The notes: generated by a model from the letters alone, not told the origin. A stretch of DNA of 64,000 nt from Desulfatitalea alkaliphila (GCF_022968795.1 NZ_JALJRB010000001.1:310001-374000); one strand, 5' to 3'. Counted from the first letter of the stretch, positions 34,870 to 44,168 are shown. Program-made: numbers and translations.

Positions 34870-35976
34870 ATGAAATTGTTCGAACCGCTGACCATCAACG
34901 GCATGCCCCTGGCCAACCGCATCATCATGCCGCCCATGCAGTTGCGTTTGGGGCTGGGCAATCGCCGGGCCAGGGCCTTTTACCTGGAACGGGCCGCCGG
35001 CGGTGTCGGTGCCATCGTCATGAGCGCCACTTCCGTGGACCTGTTCAGCACCGATGCGGCCTGGGGGCGGCCCGGCGGCGTGGAACAGTTCATCGAGCGC
35101 ATGCAGGTGCTCAACAACGAGATTCGCGCCGCCGGTGCCCGGGTGGGCATCCAACTGTGGCACGGCAACCAGTGGCCGGCCGGCAGCGGGGCCCCTTTTG
35201 CGGGCACCGAGCAGGTGGCGCCGTCGGCCACCGCCGAACGGCGGGCGCTGACCACGGGTGAAATCGAAGCCATCGTCGACAAATTCGGCCAGGCGGCGGA
35301 AACGGCGCGCACCGCCGGCTTCGACTTCGTCGAAGTCCACGGCGCCCACGGCTACCTGGTCTGCCAATTCTTTTCGAGTGCCGACAACCGGCGCAAGGAC
35401 CGTTATGGCGGCAACCTGGACAATCGAATGCGCTTCGGCCTGGAGATCGTGGAGACCATGCGGCGCACCGCCGGTGACGATTTTCCGATTTTCTACCGCC
35501 TGGGCGCCGAAGAGCGGCGGCCGGGGGGCATCACCCTGCGCCAGAGCAAAGCCTTCGCCGCGGCCCTGGCCAAGGCGGGGGTGGACGCCTTCGACGTCTC
35601 CATCGGCATGCCCGTGGGCCGCAAGCCATCTCCCGGCCGCAAAGCCCGCCCGGGCACCTATGTTCCCCTGGCCGCGGCGATCAAGCAGGCCGTCGGCGTA
35701 CCGGTCATGGCCGTGGGACGCATTCATACCGCCGCGCTGGCCGAATCGATTCTCAATGAGGGCCGGGCCGACCTGGTGGGCGTCGGGCGCCAATTGATCG
35801 CCGACCCCCGGTGGCCGCGCAAGATTATCGCGGGACGTGAAGACGACATCGTGGCATGCCTCTCGTGCAACACCTGTTTCAATCCGTTGCGCAACGACCA
35901 GTGGCGCCCGGGCGATCCCATCTGCCAGGTCAACCCCCGCGCAGGGCGGGAAGCTGATGAAGGGCAAAACCAATGA
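34870..35976 (+). CDS. Old-yellow-enzyme-family FMN oxidoreductase with C-terminal cysteine cluster
   Basis: A 368-aa TIM-barrel flavoprotein of the OYE / 2,4-dienoyl-CoA reductase family. It has LFEPLTINGMPLANRIIMPP, the FMN-region IQLWHGNQW, the active-site segment VEVHGAHGYL, SSADNRRKDRYGGNLDNRMR and VGVGRQLIADPRWP. The end keeps CLSCNTC (from about residue 330) and a further Cys in ICQVNP, the ligand pattern for the 4Fe-4S cluster of the long dienoyl-CoA reductases and trimethylamine dehydrogenase. The FAD and NAD(P) domains that follow in those enzymes are missing. It would need a separate electron donor. The SMP-30-like gene overlaps its end by 4 nt, so the two are coupled. Confidence 0.83.
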   Translation: MKLFEPLTINGMPLANRIIMPPMQLRLGLGNRRARAFYLERAAGGVGAIVMSATSVDLFSTDAAWGRPGGVEQFIERMQVLNNEIRAAGARVGIQLWHGNQWPAGSGAPFAGTEQVAPSATAERRALTTGEIEAIVDKFGQAAETARTAGFDFVEVHGAHGYLVCQFFSSADNRRKDRYGGNLDNRMRFGLEIVETMRRTAGDDFPIFYRLGAEERRPGGITLRQSKAFAAALAKAGVDAFDVSIGMPVGRKPSPGRKARPGTYVPLAAAIKQAVGVPVMAVGRIHTAALAESILNEGRADLVGVGRQLIADPRWPRKIIAGREDDIVACLSCNTCFNPLRNDQWRPGDPICQVNPRAGREADEGQNQ

Positions 35977-36857
35977 GCCCCGGGAGCCCAATGAAAATCG
36001 ACACAATTCAAACCATCGGCAGCGGCATCATCCGTCCCGAAGGGGTGATGGCACTGGATGACGGCACCCTTTGGACGGCGGACGCCAGGGGCTGCTGCGC
36101 GCAAGTCGCACCCGACGGTCGCACCACCTTCTTCGGCGATCTGGGCGGCGTTCCCAACGGCATCTGCGTGGATACCCACGGCCGTTGCATCGTGGCCAAC
36201 ATCGGCAACGGCCAGGTCCAGGCCCTGCGTCCCGACGGCCGCCACGAGGTGCTGCTGACCCACGCCGACGGGCGCCGCATGCGGGCGCCCAACTTTCCCT
36301 TTGTGGACCAGCGGGGCCGCTTGTGGGTATCCAACAGCACCGAACGCGAAAACCTGGAATCGGCCTTGTGGGATCCCACGCCGGATGGGTGCGTGGTGTG
36401 CATTGCCGACGGCGTCGCCCGCATCGTGGCCGACGGCATCTACTTTGCCAACGGGCTGACCCTGGATCGCAACGAAACCCACCTCTATGTGGCCCAGACC
36501 ATGCGGCGCAACATCCTGCGTTATTCCATCGGCGACGACGGTCGGCTCGGGCCCGCCGAGGTGTTCGGCCCCGACCCCCTGGCCGAGGCGGGTATTCCCG
36601 ACGGCATCGCCTTTGACGAGGGGGACAATCTGTGGATCACCTTTCCCAGGTGGAACGCCGTCGGCTTTCTGACCCCCGCCGGCGAGTTGCGCATGGTTCT
36701 GGAAGATCCGGCCCACCGGGTGCTGCAACGCCCGGCCAACATCTGTTTCGGCGGCCCGCGGCGCAAAACCGCTTTCATCGGCAGCCTGGACGGCACCACG
36801 ATTCCCTTTTTCCCGGTCCCTTACCCCGGTATGCGGCTGGTGCACCAGAAGCGATAG
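35973..36857 (+). CDS. SMP-30/gluconolactonase-like beta-propeller protein
   Basis: A 294-aa six-bladed propeller of the SGL family. It opens with RPEGVMALDDGTLWTADARG and has the metal-site regions VPNGICVDTHGRC, FANGLTLDRNETHLYVAQT and IPDGIAFDEGDNLW, with acidic and Asn residues that bind a divalent ion in relatives. Likely a lactone or ester hydrolase; no signal peptide is seen. The ATG at 35973 overlaps the OYE stop (ATGA); an internal ATG at 35991 with GGGAG upstream is the alternative. Coupling with the OYE gene suggests consecutive steps on one cyclic or unsaturated substrate. Confidence 0.83.
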   Translation: MSPGSPMKIDTIQTIGSGIIRPEGVMALDDGTLWTADARGCCAQVAPDGRTTFFGDLGGVPNGICVDTHGRCIVANIGNGQVQALRPDGRHEVLLTHADGRRMRAPNFPFVDQRGRLWVSNSTERENLESALWDPTPDGCVVCIADGVARIVADGIYFANGLTLDRNETHLYVAQTMRRNILRYSIGDDGRLGPAEVFGPDPLAEAGIPDGIAFDEGDNLWITFPRWNAVGFLTPAGELRMVLEDPAHRVLQRPANICFGGPRRKTAFIGSLDGTTIPFFPVPYPGMRLVHQKR

Positions 36858-36897
36858 CCCACGTCAATCCCTCAACAAGGCGCCGGCCGAGCCGTCG

Positions 36898-37983
36898 TCA
36901 GCAGGGCAGCGGCTTGGCCAGCGCCCCGATCCGCCCGGATGCCGTTGCCTCGTGAAACGCTTCGGCCAGAAGCCGGCTTTTTTCCACCACATGGCGCCAA
37001 TAGGCCAGTCTTTGACCGTCGTGGCCGAAAAAACGCTGAAAATCGCTCCGATCGGGAATCTTGCCCAAAGGCAAGCCGGCGACGAAATCGGCCGAAGGCG
37101 CCAGCACCACCAACCGATCGCGTGCCGGTGACCTCGGCTTGCGCCAGGTCAGGGTTTTATCCAGCCAGCCGGGAATGATGCGGTCGGTAAAGTGGGGATA
37201 GAGCACCAGGGCATCTGCATCACCCCCCAGATAATCCACATCGATGTGGTAATCCACAATTCCGCCGTCCCAATAAGTGCCCACCGGCGCGCCGGGAATG
37301 TCGGAGACACCGTCCATCAACAACGGAATGGCGCCCGATGCGGCGGTGGCCGGCAACAGGTTGGCGTCGCAGAGGGCCACGCGGCGGCACGGCATGTCGT
37401 CCATGGCCCAAAAGGGCGGCGTGTCCCGCGGATCATGAAACAGGGTGCGTTCGAAAAAATATTGCAGCGCCGAACGCTTGGCCAGATTGGCCACCACCGC
37501 GCCACCGAGGCCCATGGTCAGCACCGGTTTGCGCCGGTCGCCGACCAGATGCCGCCCCCGCACCGCCAGCAGACTCAATCGATAATAAGGATGGGACAAT
37601 GCCTCGGCCGGTGCATGGTGCCCCATCAAACCGGACAGAATCCGCCGACTCTGGGCCGACACCTCTTGCGGCGTGGGCGGACGCGAATAGAACTGCTCGG
37701 TATAGGCAGCCGTAAAACGTTGCAGGGCGGCGGCACCCAAAATGGTAGACAGAAAGCGCCAGGCGCCGATGGAGGCCCCCAGCAGGAAGAGCGGCGCCGT
37801 GCGTCCGGCGAAAAAATCCAACAAATATAGATCCAGACCGTGCAGCACCAATCCCTTGGGGCCGCCGGCCGCGCCGGCCACCACCTTGATGCGATCCGGA
37901 CGAAGCCCTTCGTCCCGCAGGAGGGTCAATGCTTTGGGTCCGGCATAGAAGTCGAGTACGGACGCGGATGCGTGGATGGCCAT
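36898..37983 (-). CDS. Patatin-like phospholipase
   Basis: A 361-aa patatin-family hydrolase. The oxyanion loop is VVAGAAGGPKG, the nucleophile lies in LGASIGAW (Ser71), and the dyad aspartate lies in YWDGGIVDYHID; the Ser-Asp dyad is complete. Family members cleave acyl esters of lipids, or intracellular polyesters such as polyhydroxybutyrate. The start at 37983 is chosen because AGGAGC lies about 11 nt upstream; frames further upstream run into the operator at 38071. It is divergent from the DUF6125 gene, with a shared TetR-type operator between them. Confidence 0.83.
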   Translation of the reverse strand: MAIHASASVLDFYAGPKALTLLRDEGLRPDRIKVVAGAAGGPKGLVLHGLDLYLLDFFAGRTAPLFLLGASIGAWRFLSTILGAAALQRFTAAYTEQFYSRPPTPQEVSAQSRRILSGLMGHHAPAEALSHPYYRLSLLAVRGRHLVGDRRKPVLTMGLGGAVVANLAKRSALQYFFERTLFHDPRDTPPFWAMDDMPCRRVALCDANLLPATAASGAIPLLMDGVSDIPGAPVGTYWDGGIVDYHIDVDYLGGDADALVLYPHFTDRIIPGWLDKTLTWRKPRSPARDRLVVLAPSADFVAGLPLGKIPDRSDFQRFFGHDGQRLAYWRHVVEKSRLLAEAFHEATASGRIGALAKPLPC

Positions 37984-38070
37984 GGTATCGCCTGCTCCTT
38001 TGCGCTTGGTGATTGCAAAACGCTTCATATCAAAGCCGAAGCCATCGGGCCAGCGCAAAGCCGCTATTAC

Positions 38071-38087
38071 ACTGAACCGTGTTCAGT
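38071..38087. promoter_or_regulatory. TetR-type palindromic operator
   Basis: ACTGAAC and GTTCAGT form a perfect 7+7 inverted repeat around CGT. This TGAAC-N3-GTTCA form is common for TetR-family repressors. It sits in the 228-bp region between the divergent patatin and DUF6125 genes, so it could control both. No TetR gene is adjacent. Confidence 0.55.
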
Positions 38088-38211
38088 TAAAGAAGACACC
38101 CGCGCCTTTGTGTGGTATGAAAAAGACAATGCAGTGATCCATCAGACCTTGCGCCTGATCGTCTTGCGCGCGGGGCCGCTTTGCAACCCTCACCCGGTGA
38201 AAGGAGCCTGT

Positions 38212-38967
38212 ATGACGTCGGATGACACCCCCTCCCGCATCGATGATTTGAGCCCTCCAGAAATGCAAAAGCTGTTGATCGATTTTTTCCACCGCATCGT
38301 GGTCCACTACGGCATGTGGTTCGCCGAGGTGCGCCACCAGATGGGCATGCCCGTGGCCTTGCAGATGATGGACCGGGCCTTCGAGCGCAGTCTGGGCATT
38401 CAGATGGGCCGGCTGGCGCAGACCTTCGGCTTCGAAATGGTGGACGGCGTGCCGGCGGCCCTGGCCGGCATGGACAAACCGGAGCTGTTGGCGGCCCTGG
38501 ATGCGGTGGCCAAGAACTGGCTGGTCAACGACGGGGTGTGGTTTCAGGCAGTGGAGTTCAAGGAAGGCATGAACGACGCCAAACGCTGCAACGACAGCTG
38601 CTGGGCCCACTTCAGTCCCTTTGAAGCCTGGCGCATCGCCCGTCTGTTGGATCTGGGGCCGGCGCCGGGCCTGGAGGGTTTGGCGCGGGCCCTGCAATTC
38701 CGGGTGTACGCACGGCTCAATGTGCAATCCATCGAATGGGAAGCGGACGGTGCCCTGGTGTTCCGCATGAACCAATGCCGGGTGCAGGGCGCACGCCAGC
38801 GCAAGGGCCTGGATGACTATCCGTGCAAATCGGGGGGACTGGTGGAATACACCTATTTCGCCCGTACCGTGGACCCCCGCATCCAAACCGAATGCATCGG
38901 CTGCCCGCCCGATCCCCATCCCGAGGAGTGGTTCTGCGCCTGGCGCTTCCGCCTGGCGGATCAGTGA
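38212..38967 (+). CDS. DUF6125-like cysteine-rich cytosolic protein
   Basis: A 251-aa protein with a highly conserved-looking body: LLIDFFHRIVVHYGMWFAEV, KNWLVNDGVWFQAVEF, MNDAKRCNDSCWAHFSPFEA, ARQRKGLDDYPCKSGGLVEY and the closing CIGCPPDPHPEEWFC. Six or more cysteines in CNDSC, DYPC, CIGC and WFC could bind metal. It resembles a family frequent in sulfate reducers (DUF6125, distantly related to ATC hydrolases); function unknown. AAGGAG precedes the ATG by 5 nt; the longer frame to 37840 is antisense to the patatin gene. Confidence 0.78.
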   Translation: MTSDDTPSRIDDLSPPEMQKLLIDFFHRIVVHYGMWFAEVRHQMGMPVALQMMDRAFERSLGIQMGRLAQTFGFEMVDGVPAALAGMDKPELLAALDAVAKNWLVNDGVWFQAVEFKEGMNDAKRCNDSCWAHFSPFEAWRIARLLDLGPAPGLEGLARALQFRVYARLNVQSIEWEADGALVFRMNQCRVQGARQRKGLDDYPCKSGGLVEYTYFARTVDPRIQTECIGCPPDPHPEEWFCAWRFRLADQ

Positions 38968-39021
38968 TGGCCCGGCCGTCCGGCCATCCTTCCCTGTGGA
39001 TCATGTGAACCGGGCAAGGCT

Positions 39022-42000
39022 TCAGGTGGTCAGACGGGCGAAAATGGGCGAAATCTTCTCCGGCAGCCGGGCCACCTCGTCGATGACCACCCAGCTGCTG
39101 TGGCTGTACATGCGGGGCAGGTAGTCGGGGGCCGTGCGGTCCACGGTGATGCAAAACGTCCGCACCCCCGCCTGCCGCGCTTCGAGCAGCGCCCTGCGGG
39201 TGTCCTCGATGGCGTGGCGGCCGGCGTAGGCCTTGTCCACCGGTTTGCCGTCACTGAGCAGAATGATCAGCTTGGTCTGCTCTTCGCGTCCCTTGAGAAT
39301 GGCGGTGGTGTGGCGCAAGGCGGCGCCGTCACGGTTCTCCAGACCGCAGGCGATGCCGGCGATACGCTGTCGGAGCCGCATGCCGGGGGCCGTTTCGAAA
39401 TCCTTGATGCGGAAAAAATCCACATTGTCCCGGTTGTCCCCGGAAAAACCGTAGATGGCATAGGCGTCGCCAACGGCTTGCAGCGCTTCGGAGAGGATGA
39501 TCAGCGCTTGCTTTTCAAAGCCCAGGGTGTCGCCCTTGGTGCTTTTGCTCATGTCCACCAGGATGGCCACGGCCATGTCGCGCTGCTGTTTTTCGGTCCG
39601 CTGATAGCAGTTTTCCGAAGGCGAGAGCCCCACCCGCCGATCGATGAGGCTTTCGATGGCGGCGTCCAGATCGATCTCCTCGCCGTCGGGTTGGCGGGTG
39701 TGCCGGGCCAGGGCCTCGGGCCGCATGCGCTGAAATTCGCGGCGCACCCGCTTGAGCAGGCCCGCGTGTTGGGTCAAGGTCCGGGCATAGAAGTCCGGAT
39801 CACCGTCCGGCACCGAACGCTCCCGAACGCGGCACCAGTTCTCCCGGTAACCGTTGCGGCCATCGTCCCACTCGGGGTAGCGGCGGGTTCCCTTTTCGGC
39901 TTCCAGCGGACCGGCGTCGCCCTCCGTGTCGTTGCCGCGCAGCAGCGCCGTAATTTGCTCCGGCGCCATGGACCGGATGCGCTTGGCCACCTCATCGGGC
40001 GTGCGCCCGGTTTCTTTAAAAAGGCGTCGCAGTGCGGCTTCGATCTGCCGCGCGGACATGGTCATGCCCGTATTGGGTTCGGCGTCCCCCCGGGGATCGG
40101 CGGCGCCCCCGGTGTGGCGCTGATCTTCGGCCTCGGCGGTGTTCTCCAAGGGATTGGCGCGGCCATCGGCGCTGCGGCGGGCATGGGGCACCCGGCTCTG
40201 GCGCGGTGCTTGGCGGGCTCGGGTGGGATTGTCCCGCGTCGCTTCACCCCGGGTTTCGGCGCCGGCCGCCGTGGCCTGCTGCTGCCCCTCCTGGCGGTGC
40301 ATGCGGTCGGAAATATCCCGTGCCGTGCGCGCGAAACTGCCGATGGCCTGCTGCATCCGGTGGGGGTCGATGCGTTGCGGGGTTCGCTGCACCGGCCGAT
40401 AGGGATCGCTGAAAGCCGCGTCGACGGCCTTGTAGAGCGCCATGGCCGCTCTCAAGGTGGCGTGGAAATCGGCTTGCGGGCGCTCCAGCACAGCGGCCCG
40501 GGAACGGGCCAGGGCCAGGATGGCCGTCTCGTCGGCCGGCAGATCGGCGGTCGAGGGCGTATCCCCCAGGCAGCGGGCGATGCGTTCCATCACCCGCTGC
40601 TTGCCGTTGCGCATCCGGTCGGGCGCACCCCGCTTTTTCAAGTCGTGCCGGCGCACCATGCGGATGGCATTTTGCAAACCGGGATATTCCCGTTGCAGAC
40701 GACGGGCGATGCGATGATCTTCCAGCAAATGCACCAGATCGTCGGCCAACGACGGTTCCGGAAACAACTGCAGGAACCGGGCAAGCAGATCGGCGGAGGC
40801 ATCCGCCTCGGTCGACATCCGCCCACCGTAGCGCCGTGCCAGACGATCCAGCAAGGGTTGCAAACGGTGGGGATCGGGATCGAAACTGCCGAACTCCAGG
40901 TAGGCTTCCAAATGGGTGGCCATCACCTTGTAATAGGTGAAATTGTGCCCATCGTCATCGAATTCGCGCACCTTGGCGGGCAGTACGATGCGGCGGGCAT
41001 CGATGTCGGGCCGTTCTCCGGCTTCGATGGACAGACGATAGCCGAGCAGGGCCGCCAGGTAGTTGAACAACACCGGTTGGACCTGCGCCAACTGCAATCC
41101 CCGGGGCAGCGTGGCCATGAAATCGGCAAATGTCAGCCCTTCACCGGCGGCGAAACGGGCCGCTTTGTCGCGGTCGATGTTGGCCAGCAGCAAGGCTTCG
41201 GCCGCGATACGGTGCAACCCGTCAAGCCCCGCCGCGCCTAAATGGACGGCCGCCTGCTCCACCAGGCGCCGGGCGATGGTTGGATCCTGTTGCGCCACAT
41301 CGGCGGCCAGGGCATACACCTTGGCCGGCATTTCCGGGCCGCCCAGGGCGCTCAGGGCATCCATCTGCGCGGGGCACGCCTTGATCCCCGCAATCGCCCC
41401 GGGCCCGTCGGTCTCGCCCACCGCCGCCCAGAAGGACGCCGCCGCCTGCAAGGTGGACAAACCGGCGCCGGCCAGCACCGATGGGCCGGCATCCAGCAAC
41501 GCCACGGCCTGCGAGGGGTCGCGCCGCGCCAGGGTCAGCAGTTGGGGGGCCAGGGCCGTCAATGCATCCTGGCCGCCACCTTCGATGAGCACCGGTGCCT
41601 TTTCCAACAACCGCACCGCCACGGACCAGTGGATCACCGCCGCCCGGCCGACCAGCGCCAGCACCTGCTCCATCAACGGCCGCCCCCCCAGAGCCAGCAG
41701 ACGGTCCATGACGGCGGGCGCCTTTTCCAGCAGGCCGACGGCGCCGTAGACATTCTGCCCGGCAATGGTCGCCCCCAGCGCCGCCATACGCGCCACCCCC
41801 TCTTCTCCCGCACGGTCGATCAGGTCGGGAGCCGCCTTGATCAGGGCATCGGCGGTGGTCCAACTGTGTTGCGCAAGGGCCAGCACCGCCCTGCCGAAGC
41901 GTTCCAGACCGGACGCGCCGATACGCGCCAGCAGGTCGGGACTGGCTTCCAACAGTTTGTGGGCGATCATGGGGTTGCTGCCCGCGGTGCGCTGCGCCAG

Positions 42001-43059
42001 ATCGTAGATGGCCGCCACCCGCTGCGCATCGCCGCCGGCCAGCAGCCGATCCAGCAGCGCCAGGCTCTGTTCCGGAAAACGAACCGCCACACCGGAGCCG
42101 TTGCGGGCCATGACGACGCAGAACCGCCCGAAGGCCCACAACCCATCGATGCCCAGCCGATCGTACAGGGCCGCGCTGCGTTGCACAAAACCGGCGGCGG
42201 TCTGGGGACAATGGGCGGCGATGACGCGCGCCAAACGAACGGTACGTGCCATCCGTGCCATGCCGATACGCGGCACCAGATCGCAGGCGACACCCAGCAA
42301 GGCGAAGGCCGGCGGCCACCCCTCACGGCCCATGGCCAGACCCGAGCGCGCCACCCCTTGCAGCCCGGCCATGCCGATGGCGCTCACCAGGCAGGGGCTT
42401 TGCCGAAACACCTGCTCGGCCAGCGCCACATTGACCGGAAAAATGGCGACCACCAGCCGGTACAGCGCTTGCCGCTGCGCCCGACCGGTAACCGGCGGCA
42501 GGCCGTCAAGCACTTTGGGCGCCATATCCAAAAGGCGGATGGCGGCCGCTTGGTCCGTTGCGGCGGCGGTAAAGAGGGCCTGCATCAGGGAGTCGGTTTC
42601 GGCGGTGCTCAAGCGGACCAGGAGGTCCGGCGCGGCGCGGAACAACCTTGCGACCAGGAGGGGCGCCCGTTGGGCCGCAGGCAGCAACTGCGCCAACAAG
42701 GCGCCCGCCTTCTCGCCCGGACCTTCGATTGGCAGCCGGGCCAACGTTTCCGGAGCGCTCTCCAGCAGCTGCACTGCCGCGCCTGGATCGGCGGCGCCGA
42801 TTCGTCCGGCCAGCCGATACAGGTCCAATGCGGTCTCCCGCCCCGTTTCGGCCACCAGGCGGTCGAGCAGCGCAGCGCTGGCTTGCATCAGGCCCACATA
42901 GGTGGGCAGATGGTCACCAGCGATGCGCAAAACGGCGGCGGCCACGGTTTCCACGCCCTCCCAGCCCACCCGTGAGGCCAACGGTGCCGCCAGGGCCATG
43001 AAATGGTCATGGGTATCCACTACGCCATTGTGCCGAACCGCCGATCGCTGCTGCGCCAT
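39022..43059 (-). CDS. Giant NorD/CbbO-like VWA protein with alpha-helical repeats
   Basis: A 1345-aa protein, about twice the length of usual NorD/CbbO proteins. Residues about 20-690 are a degenerate array of ~35-40-residue helical units around AVRLLEKAPVLIEGG, LLEASPDLLARIGASGLER and LIKAAPDLIDRAG, consistent with an alpha-solenoid. A charged, low-complexity linker (about 950-1060) leads to the C-terminal VWA domain with the MIDAS motif DMSKST (near 1167) and downstream TAILKGREEQTKLIILLSDG. NorD/CbbO proteins work with a MoxR-type ATPase to activate metalloenzymes. That ATPase is encoded 42 nt upstream. The ATG at 43059 (GGAAGG upstream) is preferred to a TTG at 43095. No RuBisCO, NO reductase or obvious client gene adjoins. 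Confidence 0.8.
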   Translation of the reverse strand: MAQQRSAVRHNGVVDTHDHFMALAAPLASRVGWEGVETVAAAVLRIAGDHLPTYVGLMQASAALLDRLVAETGRETALDLYRLAGRIGAADPGAAVQLLESAPETLARLPIEGPGEKAGALLAQLLPAAQRAPLLVARLFRAAPDLLVRLSTAETDSLMQALFTAAATDQAAAIRLLDMAPKVLDGLPPVTGRAQRQALYRLVVAIFPVNVALAEQVFRQSPCLVSAIGMAGLQGVARSGLAMGREGWPPAFALLGVACDLVPRIGMARMARTVRLARVIAAHCPQTAAGFVQRSAALYDRLGIDGLWAFGRFCVVMARNGSGVAVRFPEQSLALLDRLLAGGDAQRVAAIYDLAQRTAGSNPMIAHKLLEASPDLLARIGASGLERFGRAVLALAQHSWTTADALIKAAPDLIDRAGEEGVARMAALGATIAGQNVYGAVGLLEKAPAVMDRLLALGGRPLMEQVLALVGRAAVIHWSVAVRLLEKAPVLIEGGGQDALTALAPQLLTLARRDPSQAVALLDAGPSVLAGAGLSTLQAAASFWAAVGETDGPGAIAGIKACPAQMDALSALGGPEMPAKVYALAADVAQQDPTIARRLVEQAAVHLGAAGLDGLHRIAAEALLLANIDRDKAARFAAGEGLTFADFMATLPRGLQLAQVQPVLFNYLAALLGYRLSIEAGERPDIDARRIVLPAKVREFDDDGHNFTYYKVMATHLEAYLEFGSFDPDPHRLQPLLDRLARRYGGRMSTEADASADLLARFLQLFPEPSLADDLVHLLEDHRIARRLQREYPGLQNAIRMVRRHDLKKRGAPDRMRNGKQRVMERIARCLGDTPSTADLPADETAILALARSRAAVLERPQADFHATLRAAMALYKAVDAAFSDPYRPVQRTPQRIDPHRMQQAIGSFARTARDISDRMHRQEGQQQATAAGAETRGEATRDNPTRARQAPRQSRVPHARRSADGRANPLENTAEAEDQRHTGGAADPRGDAEPNTGMTMSARQIEAALRRLFKETGRTPDEVAKRIRSMAPEQITALLRGNDTEGDAGPLEAEKGTRRYPEWDDGRNGYRENWCRVRERSVPDGDPDFYARTLTQHAGLLKRVRREFQRMRPEALARHTRQPDGEEIDLDAAIESLIDRRVGLSPSENCYQRTEKQQRDMAVAILVDMSKSTKGDTLGFEKQALIILSEALQAVGDAYAIYGFSGDNRDNVDFFRIKDFETAPGMRLRQRIAGIACGLENRDGAALRHTTAILKGREEQTKLIILLSDGKPVDKAYAGRHAIEDTRRALLEARQAGVRTFCITVDRTAPDYLPRMYSHSSWVVIDEVARLPEKISPIFARLTT

Positions 43060-43101
43060 CCTCTGCCCTTCCTGTTCCGGACGATAGGAATACAAGACGG
43101 A

Positions 43102-43935
43102 TCATCCCAAATCGAAATAGTTCTTCAACACTTCCAAGATACTGCCCTTCAAATCCTGGTCGTAGGTCAGGGAGGCGACCATGGTGGCCGAAAGGGCCGA
43201 GCGTCGCGAAACGCCGCTTTGGAGCAGCGTGGCCGCGTAAACCAGCTCGCGGGTGGACACCCCCTCTTCCAAGCCCTGGTGCACCAGGTTGCGGATTTTA
43301 CCGGCCGCCTTGACCAGTTTCTCGGCGGTGTCGTGATCCACCCCGGTCTCCTGGTGCAGGATGTGCGCCTCCAACTCCGGTTTGGGCCATTCCAGGGTGA
43401 TGGCCAGAAAACGTTGCCGCGTGGAAGGCTTGAGCTCCTTGATGATGCTTTGGTAGTTGGGATTGTAGCTCATCACCAGCATGAAAGTGTCGGGCGCCTG
43501 GTGGATGCGCCCTTGCTTTTCCACCACCATGTACCGACGGTGGTCGGTCAGCGGATGAATCACCACGGTAACATCCTTGCGCGCCTCCACCACCTCGTCC
43601 AGGTAGCTGATGCCGCCATGCTGCACGGCCATCAGCAAGGGCCCGTCGATCCAGCGCACCTGGTCGCCCTGGATGATGTAGCGCCCGGTCAGATCGCCGG
43701 CATTCAAATCGCTGTGGCAGGCCACGGTGAACAAGGTGCGCCCCAAGCGCCATGCCATGTGCTCCACCAACCGGGTCTTGCCGCTGCCGGTGGGACCCAC
43801 CAGCATCACCGGCAATTTGTTCTCATAGGCCGCCTCGAACAGGGCCATCTCGTCCCCCTGGGGCAGGTAGAAAGGCTCCTGCTCGATCATGAACGACTTG
43901 CTCTCCAAAACCGTATCCACCGGATCTGCCGCCAT
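43102..43935 (-). CDS. MoxR-type AAA+ ATPase (NorQ/CbbQ-like)
   Basis: A 277-aa AAA+ protein with Walker A GPTGSGKT (47-54), Walker B GGISYLDEVVEA, sensor-1 region LVMSYNPNYQ and the C-terminal lid LSATMVASLTYDQDL, matching the CbbQ/NirQ/NorQ branch of MoxR ATPases. The ATG at 43935 has GAAGGAGCGCAA upstream. With the VWA protein downstream it forms a remodelling pair that would activate a metalloenzyme; the client cannot be identified here. A Fur-like motif lies in its promoter region. Confidence 0.9.
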   Translation of the reverse strand: MAADPVDTVLESKSFMIEQEPFYLPQGDEMALFEAAYENKLPVMLVGPTGSGKTRLVEHMAWRLGRTLFTVACHSDLNAGDLTGRYIIQGDQVRWIDGPLLMAVQHGGISYLDEVVEARKDVTVVIHPLTDHRRYMVVEKQGRIHQAPDTFMLVMSYNPNYQSIIKELKPSTRQRFLAITLEWPKPELEAHILHQETGVDHDTAEKLVKAAGKIRNLVHQGLEEGVSTRELVYAATLLQSGVSRRSALSATMVASLTYDQDLKGSILEVLKNYFDLG

Positions 43936-43953
43936 TTGCGCTCCTTCTATTAA

Positions 43954-43976
43954 TATTGATAATCGTTTGCAAATTA
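43954..43976. promoter_or_regulatory. Fur-like motif upstream of the MoxR/VWA operon
   Basis: GATAATCGTTTGCAAATTATC begins at 43958; it joins a GATAAT-N9-ATTATC inverted repeat with the GATAATCATTTGC core seen in classic Fur boxes (one change). It lies 20-40 bp before the ATPase start. The match is by eye only. Confidence 0.35.
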
Positions 43977-44031
43977 TCCATCCTTCGCCGTTTGGCAAGT
44001 GAGTCGGTCAAGGGTTTTTTCCTTGCGGTCC

Positions 44032-44078
44032 ATGCCATATGAAGCTATGTATTGCCGTTGTACCGCTATATATGGCAT
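44032..44078 (+). repeat. Inverted repeat in the rpiB upstream region
   Basis: ATGCCATAT (44032-44040) is repeated inverted as ATATGGCAT (44070-44078). It could be an operator or a leader hairpin 90 nt before rpiB. The rest of this 233-bp divergent region shows nothing else besides the Fur-like motif. Confidence 0.3.
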
Positions 44079-44168
44079 TGCAACCCATGGCCCATGGCCG
44101 ACCGTTTCAGCGGACGAAAAAATCGCGCGGGCCGTTCGCATCGCCGGACCGCGCAAAGGGGAATCCGT

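Noticed and set aside
39100-41241. 713-aa open frame antisense to the VWA gene
   Set aside because: GC-rich shadow frame with low-complexity Gly/Arg/His composition and no domain; the opposite strand encodes a clear VWA protein.
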